DNA from: an uncultured Opitutia bacterium
GTDB lineage: Bacteria > Verrucomicrobiota > Verrucomicrobiia > Opitutales > Opitutaceae
Length of the DNA: 41,118 nucleotides
Assembly: GCA_903820035.1 (NCBI GenBank)
Contig: CAIJFT010000204.1
Span: forward strand, 1 to 41,118
Reading direction: 5' to 3'
In this document: in pieces, positions 9,037 to 16,587 of the stretch
Position numbering within the stretch: the stretch's first letter is position 1
How the letters are laid out: each line of letters begins with the position of its first letter
The notes under the pieces: generated by a model
The model's database searches: none
Told to the model about the DNA's origin: nothing
What the model saw: only the letters and a program-made list of their open reading frames with translations
Translations under genes and position numbers: made by a program

Positions 9037-10226
9037 ACCGCAAGGCCTGGCTGCTCGTGCTGGTCGGCGCCGCGCTGCTCGTGCTGCGCAAACCGTGGGC
9101 GCTGCACACGCCGCAACTCTGGGCGGAGGACGGCAGCATCTTTCTCACCCAGGACGAGCAGATGGGCGTGCACGCCTGGCTCGAGCCTTACAACGGTTAC
9201 CTGCACCTCCTGCCACGCCTGATCGCTTGGACCGCGAGTCATACCGCGGATCCCGCGTGGTGGCCGGCAATCTACAACGGCCTCGCCTTCGCCCTCACCG
9301 TCGGCGTGTTCATCCGGATCGCGTCTGCGCGCGTCGAATTGCCCGCGAAACCCGGCCTCGCCCTCGCGCTCGTGCTGGTCGTCGGCTCGGGCGAGACGCT
9401 GCTCAACGTGACCAACCTCCAGTGGGTCACCGCGTTCTTCCTCGTCGTCCACCTCTTCACCCGCCGGCCGGAAAATACCCGCGAGCGTCTCGGTGACCTC
9501 GCGGTGCTCACCGTCGTCGGCCTCAACGGTCCCTTCGCCGTGCTGTTGCTGCCGTTCTTCGCCTGGCGCGCGTGGCGGGAGAAACACCTCGACGCCTGGC
9601 TCGCGCTCGCGGCGGTTGGCGCGTGTGCGTTGACGCAGGCCACCTTCCTTTCGCGCACCAGCGGGCTCACCTTGCACGAAGCCGCGGAACCGTTTCACCC
9701 GCTCGGGCTGCTCGCTACGCTCGGCAGTCGGCTCGTGGTCTGGCCGTTCTTCGGTCCCGCCGCGGTCCGCAACTGGCCGGCGTGGGCCGACGCCCTCGTC
9801 GGGGCGGTCGTCATCGGCGGATTGCTCGCCCGCGCGTGGCGGGCAGACACCGATCGTCCGGCCCGCACCACGATCGCAACGCTCTTCGTGCTCATCACGC
9901 TCGCCAGCGTGTACCGCGCCCGGGCCGACACGTGGAATCACACCGACATGGCGAACGGCGACCGCTACTTCTTCATTCCGCGGGTACTGCTGACCTGGCT
10001 CGTGATTTGGGAGTGCCGCGCCCAGCCGCGGGCCGCCACCTGGCTCGCCCGCCTCGCGGTCGGCGCCGCGCTGGCGTGGCACGCACCGCACTTCCGCTTG
10101 CCCGCGCCGCCCGACTACCACTGGGCGCAGCACTGCGACCCGATCCGCCGCGGCACGCCGGCGAACATCTCCACGTTGCCCGAGGGCTGGTGGATCGAAT
10201 ATCCCGGCCGCGCCGCCCCGCCGTGA
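7890..10226 (+). repeat. Degenerate ~1.19-kb tandem duplication
   Basis: The 3' part of the 1137-residue gene (about 7890-9036) and the whole next gene (about 9080-10226) align at a constant offset of 1190 bases. The GTGCTGCGCA and GCTGCACACG segments near 7891-7920 recur at 9081-9110. A 32-base identical block at 8213-8244 recurs at 9403-9434. Protein similarity runs end to end (LRKP.ALHTPQLWAEDG through IRRG.PA.I.TLPEGW). This is a gene-internal tandem duplication in which only the first copy is fused to the upstream module. Confidence 0.8.
9033..10226 (+). CDS. 397-residue polytopic membrane protein, stand-alone WAEDGSIF module
   Basis: This is the stand-alone version of the C-terminal block of the previous protein. 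It shows LVLRKPWALHTPQ, WAEDGSIF near residue 32, GYLHLLPRLIAW, NVTNLQWVTA and the ending TLPEGWWIEYPGR, with many hydrophobic helices between. The ED pair in the loop after the first helix is where GT-C glycosyltransferases keep catalytic acids, so a lipid-linked sugar transferase is possible. This is inference, and it could also be a flippase-like or scaffold protein. The ATG overlaps the previous stop (ATGA), and its own TGA overlaps the next GTG start, so the three membrane genes are probably translated together. Confidence 0.7.
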   Translation: MNRKAWLLVLVGAALLVLRKPWALHTPQLWAEDGSIFLTQDEQMGVHAWLEPYNGYLHLLPRLIAWTASHTADPAWWPAIYNGLAFALTVGVFIRIASARVELPAKPGLALALVLVVGSGETLLNVTNLQWVTAFFLVVHLFTRRPENTRERLGDLAVLTVVGLNGPFAVLLLPFFAWRAWREKHLDAWLALAAVGACALTQATFLSRTSGLTLHEAAEPFHPLGLLATLGSRLVVWPFFGPAAVRNWPAWADALVGAVVIGGLLARAWRADTDRPARTTIATLFVLITLASVYRARADTWNHTDMANGDRYFFIPRVLLTWLVIWECRAQPRAATWLARLAVGAALAWHAPHFRLPAPPDYHWAQHCDPIRRGTPANISTLPEGWWIEYPGRAAPP

Positions 10227-13200
10227 AGCCGTCGATCCTCTTCCGCACGCTCTGGCTGCTCGGCGGTCTCGCCCTGCTCCTCGGGTTCGGCCGCGAACGG
10301 ATTCTGGGTTGGATTCCCGCGGCCCGCGAACTGCCGCGTTTCGACGGTGCCACGGGTCGCGCCTGGATCAGCGGCGGCTTTGACCTCGGTGGCCGGGAAC
10401 ACAAACCCGAGGCAGGCCTGCTGCCGGCGGGTATCCAAAACTCCACTTCCTGGGTTGGCGGCGACGAGTGGCAGGGTCGCGCCGAGTCCGCGTGGTTCAA
10501 GGCCAACCGCCGCGTGATCAGCGTCGGCGTGAAAGGTTACCCGCAGGATCACGATTGCCGGCTGTGGGCCGAGTTCCGGGCCGCCGACGGTGCGATCACG
10601 CGCATCACTTGCCCGCTCCTGAATCCGCGCGAGGCCTGGGCCGTTTGGGAAATCACCACCCCTGGCGGCGCGGTCGCACTGCGCGTGGTCGGCGAGGATC
10701 ACTCGACTAAGCATGCGGGCTGGATCGCGTTCTCCCACCCGTTCCGCGCCTGGCCGGCCAGCCTCGCCGCGGTGTTCCAAAGCCTGCAACTGCTCACGGC
10801 GGCGGCGCTGGTGCTCACCCTCGTGTGGGGTCCGGGGTTGCTGTGGCACGATCGCGTCGTTTCGCCGTCCGGGCGGGCCGTGCTGCTGGTCGGGCTCGGA
10901 CCGCTCCTGCTCTCGGCCCTGGGCGTCAGTCTCTGGGGCGCGGGATTTTTCGTCTCACCGCAGGCGGCCGGTTTTGTCTTGGTCGGCGCGTGGTGGTTGA
11001 CGCTCGGCGCGACGGCCCAACGCCGCGGTTTCGATTTCGAGGTCAGCCGGGCGTTTCGCCGCGTCCTCGGCATCAGCGCGCTGATCGTCGCCGCCGTCGT
11101 CGCAAAATCGGCATACTCCGTCGGTCCGCAGGGCGAACTCTTCCGCGGCACGGTGTCGCGCAACTTCGAGATGTCGGACCGCATCGACAGCCGCTTCAGC
11201 TTCTACACCGTGCAGGCCGCCGCCCACCAATGGGGCCCGGGGTCACCGAAAACCGAACGCTTCTTCGCGCCGTGGACCTTCTTCAGCCGCGGGCCGCTGG
11301 CCGGGCTCGCGAGCATTCCCGTGGTGCTGGCGACGAACGGCCGGCCCTCGACGGAGCTGCCGGAAAACCCGTGGAGCCCGTACGACCCCACCGGCTTCGC
11401 CGCCTACCGCGTGACGATGATCGTCCTCGCAAGCACGGTGATCGTCGCGCTGTTCCTGATCCTCCTGCCACTGGTCGGGGAAGGCTGGGCCGCTCTCGCC
11501 GCCGGCTTGCTCGCCTTGACCCCGTTCGGCGTGCACGAGGTGATGTTCACGTGGCCGAAATGGGTGGCGACGACCTGGATTGTGCTCGGCTTCGGGCTCG
11601 CGCACGCGCGCCGGCCGCTCGGTGCCGGTCTCGCCCTCGGCATCGGGTTCCTGTTTCACCCGCTCGCGTTGCTCTGGGCACCGTGGATCGGCCTCTGGTC
11701 GGCCGGCCGCAGCGAAACGCGGACCGTGAAGCCGCTCGTGACGACACTCGTGCGTTTCGGCGCAGGCGCACTCGCGCTCGTCTTACCGTGGATGGTCATC
11801 GGCGCGCTCATGCCGCACCTGCCGACCACCGTCCTCGCCGGGCAAGGCGGCTTCTTGCGCTACTGGACGATGGCCGACTGGCACTACGCCACATGGACAA
11901 CCTGGTGGCACACCCGGTGGCTGAATTTCGCGAACACGTTTCTGCCGCTGCACCTGTATTTTTCCACCGACAGCTTCAATCATCCCAAATTCGGCTCCGC
12001 CTACGAGGAGTCCGGCCGGCTGGTGAAGTTCGCCGAGGTCTGGTGGAACACGCTGCCGTTCGCCGCGGGCCTCGGTCTCTGGGCGCTCAGTGGCCTCACC
12101 CTCGTGCGGGCGGCGCGCGGCTTCGCAGGGGCCGCGCTGCTCCTCGTGATCGGGCCCGCCCTTTTCATCGTCGCGTACTGGGGCATGGATCCGCTCGGCC
12201 TCATGCGCGAATGCGGTCATCCGCTGCTCGTCACGTTGATCGGCCTGACCGTGGTCGTCGCCGCGCACCACGGCGGCCGGCTCGAGCGCCTCCTTCGTCA
12301 CCGCGCCACGCCCTGGCTGCAACTGCCGGAAACCTGGCTGATGCTTTGGCTGACCACGCTGCTCAATCCCGTCCCGTGGGCCGGTCTCTCCGCGCACCTC
12401 GATCCGGTCTACCTGACGTTGAATACCACCGCCCTGCTCGCCGCGGCTTGGGTGATCGCACGCAACCGCACCCTGCTGCCTCCCTCTCCCGCTTCGCAGG
12501 CTCCAGTTGAGTCCAGCTGGCACCATGTCACGCAACGGTGGCCGGGCCTCTGCAACCGACGCGCCGGCTTGGTCGGCGGCGCGGTTTGCCTCTGCCTCGC
12601 GTTGCAGATCGCCGTGGTGATTACACGGCAGCTCACTCCCGCATTCGCCGACCTGCCGGCTAAAACCGCGGGATCGTTTCAACGCGACGGCGAGTTTCCC
12701 GGCGAACCACTGGCCGGCGCCCACGGGCTGCGCACCTGGGGCTCGTGGGGCGGCGATGACCTCCACATGGGACGCCTCGAACTCGGTCCCTTCCCCGCGC
12801 CATCGACCTTGCGCTTCGCCGCCGGCGGTTACCCGGCGCGCGCCGGCAACCAGCTCTACGTTGAACGCACCGACCCAAAGGCCCGCCTCCCCGTCGCAAC
12901 CGGCCCCGACATCGGGGAGCGGTGGCGCATGCTGGAATTTGTTCCACCCGCGGATTGGATCGGCCGGCCCGTCGTGCTCGTCGCCGACGACGCGGCCACG
13001 CAAATCGGCGGCTGGCTCGCGGTCTCGGAACCCGTGCGCAGCGGCCCCGGCGGCGGCAATGCGGAACTCTGCTCCACGCTCGCCGGCTGGGCGCTGAACG
13101 GCCTGCTCTACGGCCTGCTGTGGTTCGCCGCCCTGCGCTGGCTGCATCGCCGGCGTCTCGTCACGGATCCGTGGTTACCGCTCGCGGCCCTCGCGGCGGT

Positions 13201-14710
13201 GGCCGCGGCCGGCTACCTCACGTTCTTCGCCTTCTTCGCCAGCGCACTCCTTGGGAAACTCACCGCCAGCGTCCTGCTCCTGTTGGGTTTCGCCGGCACG
13301 CTTCGCCCCGGATCGACCGACGAAGCCTTGCCCGCCGACGCCCTCGCCGCGCCCCGACTACTTGTGGTGGTCGGCATCTTCTACCTCGCGCTGCTGCACC
13401 TTTTCCCTTCGTCGCTGGAGTTTCACGCCCTCGCGGCGAACCGCTTCAATCCGCTCCCCGGCGACAACTCGCTCCCGCACAATACGGCCCGCGAGCTGTT
13501 TCGCGGGGCACCGCTGCGCACTCCGGGGGCCGACTGGTTGTCGAGCGACCGTCCGCCGTTGCAGGCGGGTTGGCTGCTGCTCGCGAAGCCAGTGACGATG
13601 ACGACCGGCCTCGACGAACGCACGACCGACGGCACGGCCGCGGTCTGGTTGCAGTTGGGCTGGATTTTCGCCGCCTACGGTCTGCTCCGGCAACTCGGCT
13701 TGCCGAGACCGCGTGCGCTCGCGTGGACCACGTTGCTCGCGGCCTCCGGCTTCTTCCTGCTAAACTCGGTCTACACCTGGCCGAAACTCAGCGCCGCCGC
13801 CTTCGTGATCGGCGCCTACGCCGTGTGGTTCGGCGGTACTTCCGCCCCGCTGAGCCGGCGTCACGCGCTCCTCGGCGCCGCCCTTGCCGCCCTCGCCTGG
13901 CTATCGCACGGCGGGGTGGCGTTCTCGTTCCTCGCGCTGGCGCCGTGGGTTGTCTGGCGCGCCCTTCGCGGCGAAGGCCGCCACTGGCTCGCCGCGGCGG
14001 GCGTGTTCCTCTTGTTCGCCGTTCCCTGGCTGGCTTACCAAAAGTACTACGACCCGCCGGCCAACCGGCTGCTCAAGTGGCACCTCGGCGGACAGATCGA
14101 GAAGGACGCCCGCGGAACCTGGGAAACCATCCGGGACGGCTACCGCGCGCTGCCCGCCGGCGAGATCGTCGCGCGGCGCGTCACCAACCTCAGGTATCAG
14201 GTCGGCGGTGACTGGAGCGCCTGGCGTGACTTTGCCGTGGATCGCGCGCCGTTCCGGCGATCGGAGGAATTCTTCCGCTCCGGCCGCGCCCTGACCTGGT
14301 GGCTGCTCGGCGCCATCGCACTGCCGCTCGCCCTCCTCCGCCGCCGACCCGCCGTGCCCTGGGTGGAGCACCGCTGCCTCGCGGCGTGGGTCGTCGCCAC
14401 CACGCTCGTTTGGTGCCTGCTCATGTTTCTGCCCGAAGCAGCGCTCATTCACCAGGGTTCATACGCGGCGCTGCTCGGTGCCTTCGTGTTGCTCGCCGCC
14501 TGGAGCGAACTCGCCGGTAGCTGGACCTTGGCGGTGGTCGCAGCCGTGCAACTCGCCGCCTTCGTCACGACCTGGCTCTCCGCGACCCCGGTGCTGCGCG
14601 ACCCACTCAATCCCGTCGCCGCCGGCGTGATGGTGGCGGCGGCGATCGGGGCATTTGCCCTCGCCTTTCGTGAGCAGCAAGTGGTCGCCACCGAAAAAAA
14701 CCCATCGTAG
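10223..14710 (+). CDS. 1495-residue internally duplicated polytopic membrane protein
   Basis: The GTG at 10223 overlaps the previous TGA and fixes the start; a longer open frame upstream is a shadow of the preceding gene. The protein is two divergent copies of one module. In copy 1 (1 to ~790) a helix is followed by a beta-rich region (40-175, GGFDLGG, GYPQDHDCRLWAEF) and then a membrane block with FTWPK near 442. In copy 2 (~795-1495) helix, beta domain (GSFQRDG, WGSWGG, GPFPAP, GGYP from ~816), LSSDRPPLQ, and a membrane block with YTWPK near 1184. Copy 2 closely matches residues 1-710 of the 1137-residue protein. The function is unknown. A GT-C-like role in building a surface glycan is the best guess from architecture and neighbours. 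Confidence 0.7.
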   Translation: MKPSILFRTLWLLGGLALLLGFGRERILGWIPAARELPRFDGATGRAWISGGFDLGGREHKPEAGLLPAGIQNSTSWVGGDEWQGRAESAWFKANRRVISVGVKGYPQDHDCRLWAEFRAADGAITRITCPLLNPREAWAVWEITTPGGAVALRVVGEDHSTKHAGWIAFSHPFRAWPASLAAVFQSLQLLTAAALVLTLVWGPGLLWHDRVVSPSGRAVLLVGLGPLLLSALGVSLWGAGFFVSPQAAGFVLVGAWWLTLGATAQRRGFDFEVSRAFRRVLGISALIVAAVVAKSAYSVGPQGELFRGTVSRNFEMSDRIDSRFSFYTVQAAAHQWGPGSPKTERFFAPWTFFSRGPLAGLASIPVVLATNGRPSTELPENPWSPYDPTGFAAYRVTMIVLASTVIVALFLILLPLVGEGWAALAAGLLALTPFGVHEVMFTWPKWVATTWIVLGFGLAHARRPLGAGLALGIGFLFHPLALLWAPWIGLWSAGRSETRTVKPLVTTLVRFGAGALALVLPWMVIGALMPHLPTTVLAGQGGFLRYWTMADWHYATWTTWWHTRWLNFANTFLPLHLYFSTDSFNHPKFGSAYEESGRLVKFAEVWWNTLPFAAGLGLWALSGLTLVRAARGFAGAALLLVIGPALFIVAYWGMDPLGLMRECGHPLLVTLIGLTVVVAAHHGGRLERLLRHRATPWLQLPETWLMLWLTTLLNPVPWAGLSAHLDPVYLTLNTTALLAAAWVIARNRTLLPPSPASQAPVESSWHHVTQRWPGLCNRRAGLVGGAVCLCLALQIAVVITRQLTPAFADLPAKTAGSFQRDGEFPGEPLAGAHGLRTWGSWGGDDLHMGRLELGPFPAPSTLRFAAGGYPARAGNQLYVERTDPKARLPVATGPDIGERWRMLEFVPPADWIGRPVVLVADDAATQIGGWLAVSEPVRSGPGGGNAELCSTLAGWALNGLLYGLLWFAALRWLHRRRLVTDPWLPLAALAAVAAAGYLTFFAFFASALLGKLTASVLLLLGFAGTLRPGSTDEALPADALAAPRLLVVVGIFYLALLHLFPSSLEFHALAANRFNPLPGDNSLPHNTARELFRGAPLRTPGADWLSSDRPPLQAGWLLLAKPVTMTTGLDERTTDGTAAVWLQLGWIFAAYGLLRQLGLPRPRALAWTTLLAASGFFLLNSVYTWPKLSAAAFVIGAYAVWFGGTSAPLSRRHALLGAALAALAWLSHGGVAFSFLALAPWVVWRALRGEGRHWLAAAGVFLLFAVPWLAYQKYYDPPANRLLKWHLGGQIEKDARGTWETIRDGYRALPAGEIVARRVTNLRYQVGGDWSAWRDFAVDRAPFRRSEEFFRSGRALTWWLLGAIALPLALLRRRPAVPWVEHRCLAAWVVATTLVWCLLMFLPEAALIHQGSYAALLGAFVLLAAWSELAGSWTLAVVAAVQLAAFVTTWLSATPVLRDPLNPVAAGVMVAAAIGAFALAFREQQVVATEKNPS

Positions 14711-14713
14711 GTC

Positions 14714-14729
14714 CGCCCGCTTGCGGGCG
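14714..14729. terminator. GC-rich hairpin after the membrane-protein operon
   Basis: Arms CGCCCGC (14714-14720) and GCGGGCG (14723-14729) form a 7-bp stem with a 2-base gap, 3 bases after the stop of the 1495-residue gene. No T-run follows, so it may be a terminator-like or REP-like palindrome. The rest of the 142-base spacer to the epimerase gene holds another GCCGGC pair but no clear promoter. Confidence 0.4.
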
Positions 14730-14852
14730 CCGTTTGGCCGGATCCGACAACCGCCGCGCGCGAGCGCGCCGGCCGACGCCGGCTGAAGCCCCAACGGAGA
14801 AAAGCTGGCCACCCTTCGCCTCGGTCGCACACTGCCCCGGTCCTCTTCCACC

Positions 14853-15914
14853 ATGTCCAAAACGCTTCTCGTCACCGGTTCGTCGGGCCTGATCGGCTCC
14901 GAAGTTTGCACGTATTTCGCGCGCGAACTCGGCTACACCGTCCACGGCGTCGACAACAACCAGCGCGCCGTGTTCTTCGGCCCGCAGGGTGATACGCGCT
15001 GGAACCAGCAGCGGCTGGCCGCCGAGCTGAAGGGCTTCGTCCACCACGAGGTCGACATCCGCGACCGCGCCGGCGTCCTGGCCCTCGTGAAGCAGGTGAA
15101 GCCGCACGTCATCGTGCACACCGCGGCGCAACCGAGCCACGACCGCGCGGCGGCGATCCCGTTCGACGATTTCGACACCAACGCCGTCGGCACGCTCAAC
15201 CTCCTCGAGGCCGCGCGCCAGGCGACACCGGAGTCGCCGTTCGTGCACATGAGCACGAATAAAGTTTACGGCGATGCGCCCAACCGCATCCCGCTGCAGG
15301 AGCTGGCGACCCGCTGGGACTACGCCGACCCGGCGTACGCCCATGGCATCGCGGAGACGTTCACGATCGACCAGTCGAAACACTCGCTGTTCGGTGCCTC
15401 CAAGGTGGCGGCCGACGTGATGGTCCAGGAGTACGGCCGCTACTTCAACCTGCCGACCTGCGCCCTGCGCGGCGGCTGCCTGACCGGCCCGAACCACACC
15501 GGCGTCGAGTTGCACGGTTTCCTCAGCTACCTCGTGAAATGCAACCTCGAGGGTCGCGAGTACAAGATTTTCGGGTACAAGGGAAAACAGGTCCGCGACA
15601 ACATCCACTCGCTCGACGTCGCCCGCTTCATGGCGGCGTTTGTCGCCAGCCCGCGCGCCGGCGAAGTGTACAACCTCGGCGGCGGCAAGGCCAACTCCTG
15701 CTCCGTGCTGGAGGCCTTCAAGATCGCCGAGCAGTTCTCCGGCAAACCGCAGGTCTACACCTATGTCGACCAGGCGCGGGCCGGCGACCACATGTGCTAC
15801 TACAGCGACCTGCGGAAGATGCGGGCGCACTTCCCGGGCTGGGATCTCACCCAGTCGCTGGAGGAAACCATCCGCCAGATCGTCGAATCCTGGCGGAAGC
15901 GAAATAATTCCTGA
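14853..15914 (+). CDS. NAD-dependent SDR epimerase, CDP-paratose 2-epimerase-like
   Basis: This 353-residue extended SDR protein has the NAD-binding motif TGSSGLIG at the N-terminus, then [34 protein letters not shown] and GGCLTGPNH. The NNQRAVFFG segment is shared with CDP-paratose/tyvelose 2-epimerase-like proteins of surface polysaccharide loci. The usual catalytic YxxxK reads FGASK: residue 180 is Phe (TTC at 15390-15392), with Lys at 184. I recall this Phe being common in this subgroup, so it is probably not a sequencing error, but it means the reaction should not be assumed to be the classical one. The likely role is modification of a nucleotide-linked deoxysugar in the cytoplasm. Confidence 0.75.
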   Translation: MSKTLLVTGSSGLIGSEVCTYFARELGYTVHGVDNNQRAVFFGPQGDTRWNQQRLAAELKGFVHHEVDIRDRAGVLALVKQVKPHVIVHTAAQPSHDRAAAIPFDDFDTNAVGTLNLLEAARQATPESPFVHMSTNKVYGDAPNRIPLQELATRWDYADPAYAHGIAETFTIDQSKHSLFGASKVAADVMVQEYGRYFNLPTCALRGGCLTGPNHTGVELHGFLSYLVKCNLEGREYKIFGYKGKQVRDNIHSLDVARFMAAFVASPRAGEVYNLGGGKANSCSVLEAFKIAEQFSGKPQVYTYVDQARAGDHMCYYSDLRKMRAHFPGWDLTQSLEETIRQIVESWRKRNNS

Positions 15915-15987
15915 AACACCGCGCGGAACCACGCGTCGAATGCGGATGGCACCTTGCGGCCTCGGGCCTCCCGCATCCGCTTCCACC

Positions 15988-16587
15988 ATGCTGCTCCGCC
16001 TCGTTCTCCTCCTCGCCGTCGCCGCCCCCGTCCTGCGGGCGACCTCCGTGGTGGCGCCGACGTTCCCCGAACTCGTGGCCGAGGCGGAAACGATCTTCCG
16101 GGGCCGCGTGACGGCAGTGACCGCCCGTCGGGTCGAGCGCCCCGACGCCCCGGGCGCCCTGATCAAGACCTACGTTACGTTTGCCGTTGAACGGGTCCTC
16201 AAAGGCCGGGCCGGGCCGACTCTCACGCTCGAATTCCTCGGCGGCACCGTCGGGGAAGACCGCCTGGAAGTCAGCGGTATGCCGGTCTTCGGGCGCGGCG
16301 GACACGATCTGGTGTTCGTTCAAAAGAACGGCGTGCAGTTCTGCCCGCTCGTCGCGATGGGCCACGGCCGCTACCGCGTTGAACGCGATGCGACCGGCTC
16401 GCGCGACATCATCGCGCGGGACAACGGCGCGCCGCTCACCGATCCCGGGGAGATCGCGCTGCCCCTCACCGCCGTGCCGGCACCCTTGCGGGCCGCCGCC
16501 GCCACGCGCGCCCTCTCGGTCGATGCCTTCGAAACGCACATCGTGGCCGCGCTGGACAAACTCGGGCTCAAGCCCGTCCAGGATTGA
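15988..16587 (+). CDS. Exported hypothetical protein coupled to the matrixin
   Basis: This 199-residue protein starts with a signal peptide (LLRLVLLLAVAAPVLRA). The chosen ATG places that peptide at the very N-terminus. The mature part is beta-rich: FPELVAEAETIFRGRV, TYVTFAVERVLKG, then GHDLVFVQKNG and GHGRYRVERD, ending in a hydrophilic helix. I do not recognise a named family. The stop TGA overlaps the TTG start of the metalloprotease gene (TTGA), so the two are probably made in fixed ratio. A role as partner, inhibitor or chaperone of that protease is an inference from coupling alone. Confidence 0.65.
   Translation: MLLRLVLLLAVAAPVLRATSVVAPTFPELVAEAETIFRGRVTAVTARRVERPDAPGALIKTYVTFAVERVLKGRAGPTLTLEFLGGTVGEDRLEVSGMPVFGRGGHDLVFVQKNGVQFCPLVAMGHGRYRVERDATGSRDIIARDNGAPLTDPGEIALPLTAVPAPLRAAAATRALSVDAFETHIVAALDKLGLKPVQD

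Noticed and set aside
10825-12510. 561-codon + strand open frame in another phase
   Set aside because: Arg/Pro/Ala-rich shadow of the 1495-residue gene without any recognisable motif.
14607-16166. 519-codon minus-strand open frame
   Set aside because: Opposite the epimerase and exported-protein genes, which have strong family motifs; no domain in the antisense product.
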